From Christensenella sp. UBA7102 (lineage in GTDB: Bacteria; Bacillota; Clostridia; Christensenellales; UBA1750), in contig DKYK01000021.1 of assembly GCA_002492415.1 (NCBI GenBank), positions 1 to 21,342 on the forward strand: DNA of 21,342 bases, in the 5' to 3' direction. Under the pieces are notes generated by a model. It was not told the origin of the DNA. It searched no databases and saw only the letters and a list, made by a program, of their open reading frames with translations. Every line of letters starts with the position of its first letter. Positions within the stretch are counted from its first letter, which is position 1. A program made the translations under genes and the position numbers. This document shows positions 6,486-15,201 of this stretch, in pieces.

Positions 6486-9029
6486 CTATGCTTTGATGGA
6501 GAAAACGTGGAAGCCGGGCTTTACTTCGACGGTATTGCCGTTGGGCAGGCGGATCTCGGCGGCGACATTGGCGGGGATTGTCACTTCAAACACCACCTGC
6601 TGCTGCTCGTAATGCCATTTGCTTTCGATGATTCCCACCGGGGAGAGCCATTTGGCTTCCGCGTGCGCAAGGGCTCTGGAGGGCTTGGGGGCGATGGTCA
6701 GCTTTCCTTCGCTCAGCCGGATGCCGCAGACGTCCCCCATCAGCCAGCCGGAAACGGCGCCGTAAGAATAATGGTTCAGTGAATCGTGCACGGTTCCATC
6801 CTCCCGGACGCCGTCCCAGCTTTCCCAGACGGTGGTTGCGCCGTGTTTCACCGGGTAGAGCCAGCTGGGCGCGGTATCCTGCAGCAGCAGACGATAGGCG
6901 GTGTCCGCATGGCCGTGGTCGGACAGCACCCGGCACAGGAAGGGCGTGGACAGGAAGCCTGTGTTCAGATGATAGTCGTTCGCGGCGATCATGGCGGCCA
7001 GCCGATCTGCTGCTATTTGGGACTCTTCTTCATCCAGCAGACCAAAGGCGATGGGGCGGACGTACTCCGCCTGTCGTTTGGAGGAGATCGCGCCGTCTTT
7101 GGTGGAGGTGTATCGATAGGCGTTCCGGGCGCCGTCGGCAATGGCGCCGTACTTTTGCGCGTCCTCGCTTTTGCCTAGAATTTCTGCGATCCGGGTGAGC
7201 AGTCCAGCTGATTTGCAATAGTAGGCGGTGGCCACCTCGGGGGCGCCGGTCATCATGTTCTTCTTCATGGTATCCATGCTGCTCACGTCCGGCTCCAGCC
7301 ATTCTCCAAAGTGGAAGCCCTTGTCCACGAGGTATTTCCGATACGGGTTCAGCAGGTTCTGGATGCGTGTCTTCTGGGCGCGCTTTTCCACGAAGGACAG
7401 CCATTTGGTCATCATTTCGTAGTTTTCCTCCAGAATCGCCCGGTCGCCGTAGGCTTCGTAGAGTGCCCACGGCACCAGTATACAGGCGTCGCCCCAGCCG
7501 GAGGAGCCCTGGAGCAGATTGGAGATGAAGCTGCCGCTGTTGTTGGGCGGTGCGATGTTGGCGACCAGCCCATCCTCGCCCTGCGCGAGGCGACATTCTG
7601 CCAGCCATTTCCGCAGCACGGGGTAGCAGTCCGCCAGATACACGCCGGTGGGCGCAAAGGCGGCGGCGTCGCCTGTCCATCCGGCGCGCTCCCGGGTGGG
7701 ACAGTCCGTGGGGATGTCGCAGAAGTTGGAGCGCATGCTCCACAGGGTGTTCAGGAACAGGCGGTTCACATACTCGTTGCCGCAGGAGAAAAAACCGGTC
7801 TGCAGCATTTCCGAATAAACTGCTATGGCGGTGAACGCTGCGTCGGACAGGTCTGCATCGGTCTCGACCTTGGCGTAGCGGAAGCCGAAGTAGGAAAAGC
7901 TGGGCTTGTAGACGTTCAGGCCATCCTTGCAGATGTAGTCGATGCGCTGGGGGATGCCGCCGTTTTTGTTGCGCTCGCCGGGGTCGAAATTGCTCTGGGT
8001 GAAGTTGCCGTGTTCATCCAGTGTTTCGCCGTGCCAGAGGGTGATCTTCTGGCCTGCTTTGGCGTGGACGCGCAGCTCTGTGTAACCCGCCAGATTCTGG
8101 CCGAAGTCTATGACCGTCTCACCGTTGGGGGTTTTGAGGAGCTTTCCGGGGAATCGCTCCTGCTCCAGAACGGGTACGGAGTCGGAGCAGCAGAGCGCGT
8201 CATAGCCATGATCCCTGACGGTCACGCCGTGCCAATCGCAAATCTTCTCCATACGGGCGTCGTACTGCTCGCCCTTTTCCATGTCGTTGAGGCGCACGGG
8301 GCCGGACTGGCTAGCCTCCCAGTTGCCGTCGGAGCAGCAGAGCACCTGCCCGCCTGCCTCCAGCTGACACAGCAGCGCAAGGTCGGAGCCATAATAATTG
8401 TACAGGCCGTCCACACCGTTGTTGCCCCGATACCAGCCGTCGCCGAGGGTTACGATGAGCTCGTTTTCTCCGGGACGCAGCAGACCGGTCACGTCATAGA
8501 CTTGAACCTGCACGCGCTTGCGGTAATCGTCCGTACCCGGCGCGTACACAAAGCTGTGCGCAGCAGCTCCGTTGAGCGTCGCCTTGTACAGCCCGTGGCA
8601 GGTGATGTACAGGCGGGCGTTTTCCGTGGTATTCGCAAAAAAGGTCTTACGCAGCACGCTGGCCGGCTGGCGGGTGTTCGCATCGTGGGGCAGCTCCGGG
8701 TCGATCCACTTGGCCTGCCAGCTCCCGTCGGTCAGTCCCATTTCAAACCATGCGCTCTCCGGCTGACCGGGGGTTCCGTTCTCGTCCCAGAGCGTGACGC
8801 GCCACTCGATCTGCTGCCGGGCTCCGGCGGCGGGGCCGCCATACCGCGCGGACATCCGGGAGGAGGCGACCCTGCCGCTGTCCCATACCGTATTGCCGCC
8901 GGAGCTTGCGGTGATCTGATACGCCGTCTGCGCGGTTCCGCCGGCGCAGTTCCAGCTGAGGGTCGGGTTTGCGGTCTGCAGCCCCAGCGGATTGATCATG
9001 TGCTCCGTCCTCAGGCTGATCGCTCTCAT
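6486..9029 (-). CDS. Alpha-L-rhamnosidase, GH78
   Basis: Hydrolyses terminal alpha-L-rhamnose from glycosides or oligosaccharides. Seen: a protein of 847 aa with an N-terminal beta-rich accessory region, a middle rhamnosidase beta-sandwich, an (alpha/alpha)6 catalytic barrel from about residue 420, and a C-terminal beta domain. The family signature CPTRERAGWTGDA holds the general acid Glu447, and TVWESWDG holds the general base Glu736. There is no signal peptide, so it acts in the cytoplasm. The start is ATG 9029 with AGGAGG 8 nt upstream; the frame stays open upstream to 9305, but that part overlaps the previous gene in another frame. It overlaps the isomerase gene by 4 nt (ATGA), is last in the GH2-GH43-isomerase-GH78 operon, and is followed by the hairpin at 6407-6465. 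Confidence 0.95.
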   Translation of the reverse strand: MRAISLRTEHMINPLGLQTANPTLSWNCAGGTAQTAYQITASSGGNTVWDSGRVASSRMSARYGGPAAGARQQIEWRVTLWDENGTPGQPESAWFEMGLTDGSWQAKWIDPELPHDANTRQPASVLRKTFFANTTENARLYITCHGLYKATLNGAAAHSFVYAPGTDDYRKRVQVQVYDVTGLLRPGENELIVTLGDGWYRGNNGVDGLYNYYGSDLALLCQLEAGGQVLCCSDGNWEASQSGPVRLNDMEKGEQYDARMEKICDWHGVTVRDHGYDALCCSDSVPVLEQERFPGKLLKTPNGETVIDFGQNLAGYTELRVHAKAGQKITLWHGETLDEHGNFTQSNFDPGERNKNGGIPQRIDYICKDGLNVYKPSFSYFGFRYAKVETDADLSDAAFTAIAVYSEMLQTGFFSCGNEYVNRLFLNTLWSMRSNFCDIPTDCPTRERAGWTGDAAAFAPTGVYLADCYPVLRKWLAECRLAQGEDGLVANIAPPNNSGSFISNLLQGSSGWGDACILVPWALYEAYGDRAILEENYEMMTKWLSFVEKRAQKTRIQNLLNPYRKYLVDKGFHFGEWLEPDVSSMDTMKKNMMTGAPEVATAYYCKSAGLLTRIAEILGKSEDAQKYGAIADGARNAYRYTSTKDGAISSKRQAEYVRPIAFGLLDEEESQIAADRLAAMIAANDYHLNTGFLSTPFLCRVLSDHGHADTAYRLLLQDTAPSWLYPVKHGATTVWESWDGVREDGTVHDSLNHYSYGAVSGWLMGDVCGIRLSEGKLTIAPKPSRALAHAEAKWLSPVGIIESKWHYEQQQVVFEVTIPANVAAEIRLPNGNTVEVKPGFHVFSIKA

Positions 9030-9889
9030 GGACGCACCTCCTGAAAATGCTCGTTCAGCCATTCCGCGGAGACCTGCAGGCTCCTGACCGGGGAATTGTC
9101 GATCCAGTTGCGGTGGCTCTCCAGTATGACGGCGCTGACGCCGTTTTGCACGGCGATCTGCGCAAGACCGACCAGATCCATGTTCCCTGTGCCCAGCTCC
9201 ATGCTGTCGGTCTTGAGTATGGGCGTCATGGCGGGGCCGGTCAGCCTTGCGCCTCGATCGTTGATGTGCCAGAGCTTCATGCGGCTGCCCAGACGGTGCA
9301 TCCACAGCTTCGCGTCCGCGCCGCCCTCTGTGAACCAGTAGGAATCGAATTCAAAATTCACGTATGCGGGGTCGGTTTCCTCCAGCAGAATGTCATAGGC
9401 GCAGCTCTGCCCGGCAGTTTTGCGCAATTCACAGTTGTGGTTGTGGTACAGGAGCCGGATCCCCTGGTCGGCCAGACGCCTGCCCGCCTCGTTCAGCCGA
9501 CCGGCCAGCGCCTGCACGGCTTCTTTGCTGCCGTAGTCGAAACGGTACATCCCTGTGACGACCACCGTGTCCGTGCCAAAGCGCTTGGCTTCCGCCGCGA
9601 CCGCCCCAGCATCCCGTTCGATGGAACCCAGATCCTGATGAATGGACACCACGTCCAGACCGGATTGCTTCACCAGACGCTCCCAGTCCAGATTGCCGCC
9701 GCCGCCAACCGGCATGCCGGCAGCCTTTGTCAGCATGCGAACCAGAAAGCCCATGGGGTGCAGCATAAAGCCGCACAGCTCGATGCTGTCGTACCCGGCC
9801 GCTTTGATGGCGGCGAGTGTGGCTTTCGCGGACGCTTCGTTTTTCAGTACAGAGCCCAGCATGAACTGCTGAACCGCTTTTCTTGCCAT
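9026..9889 (-). CDS. Xylose isomerase-like TIM barrel (sugar phosphate isomerase/epimerase family)
   Basis: A protein of 287 aa of the AP_endonuc_2/xylose isomerase-like fold. Metal-ligand candidates are Glu154 (in YHNHNCE), Asp182 (FEFDSYW), His208 (WHINDRG) and Glu257 (ILESHRN). Their spacing is close to that of ketose 3-epimerases such as D-tagatose 3-epimerase. Substrate is not evident: epimerisation or isomerisation of a released sugar is plausible. Homologous barrels also act on 3-keto-glycosides in C-glycoside cleavage, but the usual GFO/IDH-type oxidoreductase partner is absent here. ATG 9889 follows the GH43 stop by 3 nt with GGTGG upstream, and its end overlaps GH78, so it is embedded in the operon. 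Cytoplasmic. Confidence 0.88.
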   Translation of the reverse strand: MARKAVQQFMLGSVLKNEASAKATLAAIKAAGYDSIELCGFMLHPMGFLVRMLTKAAGMPVGGGGNLDWERLVKQSGLDVVSIHQDLGSIERDAGAVAAEAKRFGTDTVVVTGMYRFDYGSKEAVQALAGRLNEAGRRLADQGIRLLYHNHNCELRKTAGQSCAYDILLEETDPAYVNFEFDSYWFTEGGADAKLWMHRLGSRMKLWHINDRGARLTGPAMTPILKTDSMELGTGNMDLVGLAQIAVQNGVSAVILESHRNWIDNSPVRSLQVSAEWLNEHFQEVRP

Positions 9890-9892
9890 ATC

Positions 9893-11692
9893 TTACACCA
9901 CCTTGATGATACTGCCGGGCGCGATGCCGTTTTCGTTGAAGCTGTCCACGCAGACGTAGTATTCCTGATCCTTCATCAGCGTCGTCAGCGTTGCTTCGTC
10001 TGCGCCGTACACCAGCCAGCTCATGTACAGCTTGTCCGGCGCGATGCCGTAGCGGATGTTGCAGCCCTGCGCGTCCGGGACGTGCGCCCATGTGATCCGC
10101 GCCTCCAGATCGCTGATCCTCTCGGCTCTGGCCTGCGCGGGCGCACAGACCGCTCCGCTGCCGTTGCCAAAGACCCGCAGGCCGGATATGCGCATCACCT
10201 GACCATAGGGGAGCTTTCCGCCCACCACGCGGATATACCGTGCGGCAAGCCCGTCGGTGTATTCATAATAGCCGTTGGAACACTCCCGGGACACTTCCTC
10301 CAGGACCGTCCAGCTTTCGCCGTCGCAGCTTGCCTCGAGGGTGTATTCGGAGATCTGGGGCTCTAGCTCGATGCGGCGGTCGCCTCTGTCGCTGCCGTAC
10401 TGCTCGGCGGGGAACTCCGGGCAGAGCGCCTCATCGGCGAAGTTCACCTGAATGGCCCGGACGTCCTCCGGCCTGCCCAGATCGACGCAGAGCCACTGCC
10501 CCGCATCGGCGGTGTCCGCGCTCCACCAGTCCCGTATGTTCTCGTTGACCGCGAACTCCGGATGCGCGCCAGAGGAGGCGGTCGCCTTCTTGTTGTAGCT
10601 CAGGAGCATCCACTTGGGCTGCTGGGCGGCGGCGTCAAACGCGCCGGATGGGATCTCGTGGGGATAGTCGGCAAAATTCTGGTTGCAGTACATCACGCCG
10701 TCCGCGTCGAAGCCAGCGGGGAAGAGCCCGATGCGGCGCTCGAAATCGTGATTGACGCTGATGCGCATGGTGGAGGCGTGCCAGTAGTTGCCGCGTCGGT
10801 CGGCGATGGTGCTGCCGTGGCCCGCGCCGGTGATGAAGCCGCCGGGCTTGGAGGAGAAGGGGTTGCTCCGCTGCAGCACAAAGGGCCCGAGCGGGCTGTC
10901 GCCCACATACACGCCGTCGGCATAGGTGTTGTACTGGGTGCCGGGGCAGGCGTATTGCAGGTAGTACTTGCCGCCGTGCTTGGTCATGTACGCCCCTTCG
11001 ATGTAGGGCTTGCCGATGGAGAGGAACATCGCCGTCATGGCCTCGGCGCTGTATCCGCCCATGCTGGACATGCCCTGCGGGAATTCGATTTTCCCGATCT
11101 CGGGGTTGAACAGGGGCTTCAGATGCTGGTAGACCACGCTGTTCTCTCTGGAGACCACGCCGTTTTCGCCGGGGCGCTCATAGCCCAGCTTCGATTCCCT
11201 TGCGTGGATCAGCGGCACCTTTTCGCCGATGGGCTGCAGGGTTTCCGGGTCCATCTCGATGCCCCAGATGGGCTCGGTGTTGGTGCAGCCCCAGTAGAGA
11301 TACACTCTGCCGTCGTCGTCCTGAAACAGGTCGGGATCCCAGAACGCGAACGGCGCGCTGACCTCCTCAAACGCCGCCGTCAGGGGATCCTTCGTGCGCA
11401 GAATGGGGCAATTCCGGTTGCGGCGGGAGGCACAGAAGTAGAGATATTCGCCGATCTGACGCACGTCCGGGGCATAATCGTAGATCAGAAGATCCTCTGC
11501 CGCGCGGAACTGCCAGTTCAGCAGGTCGCTGCTGCACCAGAACCCGGCGCTCATGGAGACAAAGACATAGTAGACGCCCTTGAAGCAAACCAGCGTGGGG
11601 TCGGCGCCTTCCCGGTGGGCGAGGCGCTTGCCCTCGTTCATGTGGGAATAGCGATACCCGAGATCGAGGGGATTGCAGTACGTTGTTTTCAT
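9893..11692 (-). CDS. GH43-type glycoside hydrolase with discoidin-like and Fn3-like C-terminal domains
   Basis: A protein of 599 aa. The five-bladed beta-propeller (about 1-350) has the GH43 triad: Asp31 in GADPTL (base), Asp121 in WDPDLFQDD (pKa modulator) and Glu232 in YIEGAYM (acid). About 365-505 resembles an F5/8 type C (discoidin/CBM32-like) module (KKATASSG, QWLCVDLGRP, ARYIRVVGG). About 510-599 resembles a fibronectin III module. GH43 enzymes usually remove arabinose, xylose or galactose residues; the subfamily cannot be told by eye. No signal peptide is visible, which is unusual for a protein with a carbohydrate-binding module. The start at 11692 lies 6 nt after the GH2 stop, with AAGGTG upstream. 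Second gene of the operon. Confidence 0.88.
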   Translation of the reverse strand: MKTTYCNPLDLGYRYSHMNEGKRLAHREGADPTLVCFKGVYYVFVSMSAGFWCSSDLLNWQFRAAEDLLIYDYAPDVRQIGEYLYFCASRRNRNCPILRTKDPLTAAFEEVSAPFAFWDPDLFQDDDGRVYLYWGCTNTEPIWGIEMDPETLQPIGEKVPLIHARESKLGYERPGENGVVSRENSVVYQHLKPLFNPEIGKIEFPQGMSSMGGYSAEAMTAMFLSIGKPYIEGAYMTKHGGKYYLQYACPGTQYNTYADGVYVGDSPLGPFVLQRSNPFSSKPGGFITGAGHGSTIADRRGNYWHASTMRISVNHDFERRIGLFPAGFDADGVMYCNQNFADYPHEIPSGAFDAAAQQPKWMLLSYNKKATASSGAHPEFAVNENIRDWWSADTADAGQWLCVDLGRPEDVRAIQVNFADEALCPEFPAEQYGSDRGDRRIELEPQISEYTLEASCDGESWTVLEEVSRECSNGYYEYTDGLAARYIRVVGGKLPYGQVMRISGLRVFGNGSGAVCAPAQARAERISDLEARITWAHVPDAQGCNIRYGIAPDKLYMSWLVYGADEATLTTLMKDQEYYVCVDSFNENGIAPGSIIKVV

Positions 11693-11698
11693 GGAGCA

Positions 11699-13879
11699 TC
11701 ACACCTTCTTGTATCGCTGCAGTATGCGATTCAGCTGCTTTACGGACTGCTCGTCCGCGCCGCCCTGCTTGAGCAGGGAGAGCAGTGTCATCCTGCCCAT
11801 CATCCTCTGCAGCGCGGGATTGTCCTTCACCGCGTCCGCCACGTCGCCCCGCGAGGACGCGCCCTGCGCCATCATGGCGTCGATGACCGCGCCTGCCTCG
11901 GGATGCTGGCGAATCTCACCCAGCTTGTCTGCGACGCTGTAGTATTCTGGGTCGATCTCCCCGGCATCGAACCAGTTGGTGACCGGAGCGGAGGCGACCA
12001 TCCGGTACTCCGGATTCGGCACGCTGACCTTGCGGACCAGTATCACGCTGTGGCAGTCGCCGGAGGAGGCGTGGATGGAGTGCTCGCCGGTGATCGGCAC
12101 CCTGAAACGGAACACATACCTGCCGGTTTGGGTCTCAAAGGGCTTTCCGTCTACGCTGAGGGTCACCTCGGTTTGGTTGGAATAGACCTTGATCTCCGTG
12201 ACGGGCTCTGTGCGATCCACATACCTTGCGCCCGCGATGTGTACAAAGGGCTCCTTTTTGTTCCAGTGCGCCTTGTAGAGATAGAAAGCGTCCTTGCGGG
12301 TCTTGCGGTCGAAGGTCACCAGCCCCTTCTGATTCTCGCCGTGCTTTCCGCCCTCGTCACGCCCATCGGCGGCAAAGTCGAATATGTTCCAGACGTGGGT
12401 CGCCCACAGCCAGGGCCGCGCCTCGATCATGTTCAGCATATGCTCATGGTACAGCGCCTGATAGCTTTCGGAGTAGTCGCCCTTTTCGGGGGTCGAGGAC
12501 TGATACTGGGGGTTGGCGTCGGCGCCGTATTCGGAAAAACCGATGCAGCGGTCGGGGTATTTGGCGTGATACTCGTCAAAGAACTCGTCGTTCTGCTCCA
12601 GCTCGCCCAGATACCAGCCGAAATACAGATTGTAGCTGTTCACGTCGGGGATCTCCAGTATGGGGCTGTCGATCTCCAGCATGAACACGTTGGCCATCGT
12701 GGTGGGGCGGGTGCTGTCCAGCCTGTGGCACAGCTCGTTCAGCGCCCGGTGGTTCTCCAGCAGCTCCTCATTGACGGCGCTGGCGGCGGTGATCTCGTTG
12801 GAAAGCCCCCACACGGCGATGGACGGATGGTTGTAATTCTGCACCACCAGCTCCTCCATCTGGGAGAGCGTGTTGGCGCGGCCGTTGGTCATGTGCATGG
12901 TGATGTAGGGGATCTCTGCCCAGACCACGATGCCATATTCGTCGCAGAGGTCATAGAATTCCTGCGCGTGCTGGTAGTGGGCAAGGCGCAGCGTATTGCA
13001 GCCCATCTCCCGGATGAGCTCCATGTCCGCCCTGTGGTGCTCGAGGGTCAATGCGTTGCCCACGCCCCTGCAGTCCTGATGCCGCGCGCCGCCCCGCAGC
13101 GGGTAGCTCCGGCCGTTCAGCAGAAAGCCCTTCTGGGGGTCGATCTCGAACCTGCGGCACCCGAAGCGGGCAGAGACGCTGTCGCCGCTGGGCAGAACCG
13201 CGGTGGCCGTGTACAGGTAGGGGTCGTCGACGCCGTCCCACAGGCGGACGTTTTCGATGGCGAATTCCGCCTTGGCGTAACCGTCCACGCTGGGAACGGT
13301 GCGGCTCTGGCCGGCCGCCTCCATGGTGACGGATTCCGCGTCGGTCTGCCAGGTTTCCATGGTGACCACGGCGCTGTGATCCGCTAGATTCACACGGGGC
13401 GTGACCTTGATGCCGGGGGTGCCGCAATAGCCCAGCTCAAAATGCGACGCGGGAACCACGATCAGATTCACGCCGCGGTAGAGACCGCCGTAGAACGTGA
13501 AATCTGCCTTTTGGGGATAGACCCGGTCGTTGTCCGCGTTGTCCAGAGTGACCAGCAGTGTGTTGTCCGGCTGCAGGTTCTCCAGCTTCACCCGGAAGGT
13601 GGAGTAGCCGCCCTCGTGGCGGGCGAGCATCACGCCGTTGAGGAACACCTCGCAGGTGTGCGCCGCGCCGAGGAATTCCAGCCAGACCTCGTCGCCGGGG
13701 TTCGTCTCCGGCCTGCACAGATGGCGGGTATAGAAGCAGGTACTGCGGTAGTAGTCGTTGCCGCCGTCCTGACCGTCGAGGCTGTTCCAGGTGTGGGGCA
13801 GTGTGACGGCTTGGGCATCTTCCATGCCGCTGTGCTTGGAGAACAGCCAGTTATCGTGGATCGGTATGATTTTTCGCAT
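11699..13879 (-). CDS. GH2 beta-galactosidase-like glycoside hydrolase
   Basis: First gene of the operon, 726 aa. Order: N-terminal sugar-binding jelly roll (about 10-155), Ig-like domain (about 160-260), TIM barrel (about 265-540), a further beta domain (about 560-625), and a helical extension of about 85 residues. Catalytic residues: acid/base Glu362 in GLSNEIT and nucleophile Glu450 in GFSEYGAD. Family members cleave beta-galactosides, and some beta-glucuronides or beta-mannosides; the closest pattern here is beta-galactosidase. There is no signal peptide. The start at 13879 has AAAGGAG 8 nt upstream. The divergent AraC gene is 74 bp away, which suggests control of this operon by that regulator. 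I see no strong minus-strand promoter, consistent with a need for an activator. Confidence 0.93.
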   Translation of the reverse strand: MRKIIPIHDNWLFSKHSGMEDAQAVTLPHTWNSLDGQDGGNDYYRSTCFYTRHLCRPETNPGDEVWLEFLGAAHTCEVFLNGVMLARHEGGYSTFRVKLENLQPDNTLLVTLDNADNDRVYPQKADFTFYGGLYRGVNLIVVPASHFELGYCGTPGIKVTPRVNLADHSAVVTMETWQTDAESVTMEAAGQSRTVPSVDGYAKAEFAIENVRLWDGVDDPYLYTATAVLPSGDSVSARFGCRRFEIDPQKGFLLNGRSYPLRGGARHQDCRGVGNALTLEHHRADMELIREMGCNTLRLAHYQHAQEFYDLCDEYGIVVWAEIPYITMHMTNGRANTLSQMEELVVQNYNHPSIAVWGLSNEITAASAVNEELLENHRALNELCHRLDSTRPTTMANVFMLEIDSPILEIPDVNSYNLYFGWYLGELEQNDEFFDEYHAKYPDRCIGFSEYGADANPQYQSSTPEKGDYSESYQALYHEHMLNMIEARPWLWATHVWNIFDFAADGRDEGGKHGENQKGLVTFDRKTRKDAFYLYKAHWNKKEPFVHIAGARYVDRTEPVTEIKVYSNQTEVTLSVDGKPFETQTGRYVFRFRVPITGEHSIHASSGDCHSVILVRKVSVPNPEYRMVASAPVTNWFDAGEIDPEYYSVADKLGEIRQHPEAGAVIDAMMAQGASSRGDVADAVKDNPALQRMMGRMTLLSLLKQGGADEQSVKQLNRILQRYKKV

Positions 13880-13903
13880 AGTCGGACTCCTTTGCTAAAA
13901 GAC

Positions 13904-13932
13904 TTGAAAAAGAGGGCTTTATTTCTTATGAT
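13904..13932 (+). promoter_or_regulatory. Sigma-A promoter of the AraC gene
   Basis: TTGAAA (13904-13909) and TATGAT (13927-13932) with an exact 17-bp spacer. Transcription would start near 13939, just before the GGGAGGGG ribosome site (13941-13948) and the GTG at 13954, giving a very short leader. Confidence 0.7.
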
Positions 13933-13953
13933 AGATGCAGGGGAGGGGTTTAT

Positions 13954-15156
13954 GTGGACGTTTCGCAGAATCTGGAATTGTTCCGGGAGCTCATGCTCTG
14001 CGACGGGAATATCTACAGCTGGAGCTATGACGCGGACGGGAAGCTGCTGTTTTCCAACTGCCCGGATCAGGCCGTGCTGGCCGTTGCGTTTGAGGTGTTC
14101 GGATGCCTGAAAAAGATGCTGAAGATCGGATCCGAGCGCAGCACGCCTGCCTTCCTGACCAGCGACACCGGGCTGGTCTGGGGCGCGGCGTTTGAGAAGG
14201 TGGAAAACACGCTCTATCGGTTCCACGTCATCGGGCCGGTGTTCTATACCAACACCTCCGCGGACAGCATCTTTCAGGGCTTTCGCTCCAAGGACCTGAG
14301 CAGCTACAGCGCGGCATGGCTCCGCAGCTTTTATGAGGCGATCTATCGGGTTCCGTCCAGCCAGTACACCATATTCTCCAGAAACCTGAGAATGCTCCAC
14401 TACTGCGTGACTGGGCAGCGGATCGAGATCAGCGACGTGTTCGTCGACGACATCCGGATGCTGCCCTCCTCCGCCCAGCACATGCCATCCGATCGCCATC
14501 GCGTGTACATCGCGGAAAAGGCCATGCTGGAAATGGTTCGGCTGGGGGATCTGAACTACAAGGAGGCGCTGAGTACCTCCATGAACATATCGGACGGCGT
14601 CAAGATCAATGCCAGAGACCCGCTGCTGCACGCAAGGGTCAGCACCATCGTGTTTTGCACCATCGTCTGCCGGGCGGCCATGGACGGCGGCCTGAGCCCG
14701 GAGGAAGCCTATTCCCTTGGGGACGCCTATATCCAGAGCGCGCTGGACGCCCATTCCATCGAGGAGACCTCGACCGTCTGCATCAGCATGTACGATGATT
14801 TTGTCCGCAGGGTGCACAGCAGGCGGGAGAACCCCTATTATTCGGAGCCCATCCAGCGATGCTGCGACTATATCGAGATGAACATCGACCGGAATATCCA
14901 TGCGCGGGAGCTGGCGGATATGGTCGGGTATTCCGTGACCTATTTTACCCGGCGCTTCCGGGAGGAGACCGGCTTTGGCATCAGCGACTTTGTGAAGGCC
15001 GCCCGCATCGAGCGCGCAAAGATACTGCTTAGGGACTCGGAATACTCCGTTCAGGAGGTATCTGACAAGCTGGGCTTTACGACCCGCAACTACTTCACGC
15101 GGTGCTTTCGGGAGCTGACGGGAATGACGCCTATGGAATACCGGAACGCGAGATAG
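13954..15156 (+). CDS. AraC-family transcriptional regulator
   Basis: A protein of 400 aa with a two-helix-turn-helix AraC domain in the last 100 residues (ELADMVGYSVTYFTRRF, then VQEVSDKLGFTTRNYFTRCF, ending GMTPMEYR). The N-terminal 290 residues look like a ligand-sensing domain (possibly PAS/PocR-like near the N-terminus) that I cannot assign precisely. No membrane segment, so a cytoplasmic one-component regulator. The start is GTG 13954 behind GGGAGGGG. It is divergent from the GH2 operon and convergent with the transporter gene. It probably senses the imported glycoside or a breakdown sugar and activates the GH2 operon, the transporter and GH1. Candidate sites are the 20-bp-spaced repeats at 16820-16851. 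Confidence 0.93.
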   Translation: MDVSQNLELFRELMLCDGNIYSWSYDADGKLLFSNCPDQAVLAVAFEVFGCLKKMLKIGSERSTPAFLTSDTGLVWGAAFEKVENTLYRFHVIGPVFYTNTSADSIFQGFRSKDLSSYSAAWLRSFYEAIYRVPSSQYTIFSRNLRMLHYCVTGQRIEISDVFVDDIRMLPSSAQHMPSDRHRVYIAEKAMLEMVRLGDLNYKEALSTSMNISDGVKINARDPLLHARVSTIVFCTIVCRAAMDGGLSPEEAYSLGDAYIQSALDAHSIEETSTVCISMYDDFVRRVHSRRENPYYSEPIQRCCDYIEMNIDRNIHARELADMVGYSVTYFTRRFREETGFGISDFVKAARIERAKILLRDSEYSVQEVSDKLGFTTRNYFTRCFRELTGMTPMEYRNAR

Positions 15157-15160
15157 CCCA

Positions 15161-15190
15161 AACGGCGCCTGCCCCGCAGCAGGCGCCGTT
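15161..15190. terminator. Bidirectional terminator between AraC and transporter genes
   Basis: Perfect 12-bp arms AACGGCGCCTGC (15161-15172) and its complement (15179-15190) with a 6-nt loop, followed by GTTTGGTT. It begins 5 nt after the AraC stop and ends 12 nt before the convergent transporter stop, so it serves both. Confidence 0.85.
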
Positions 15191-15201
15191 GTTTGGTTGG
15201 A

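Noticed and set aside
9030..9305. 92-codon N-terminal extension of the rhamnosidase
   Set aside because: It is out-of-frame sequence of the isomerase gene; the ATG at 9029 has its own AGGAGG site and begins family-like sequence.
7311..10366. Long plus-strand open frames opposite GH78 and the isomerase
   Set aside because: Antisense shadows with low-complexity composition and no ribosome sites.
10562..13387. Very long plus-strand open frame opposite the GH43 and GH2 genes
   Set aside because: It is an antisense shadow caused by high GC at third positions; no domains or start signals, while the minus strand encodes complete enzymes.
13630..14901. Minus-strand open frame opposite the AraC gene
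   Set aside because: It overlaps GH2 and AraC in other frames and shows no domain; AraC is unambiguous.
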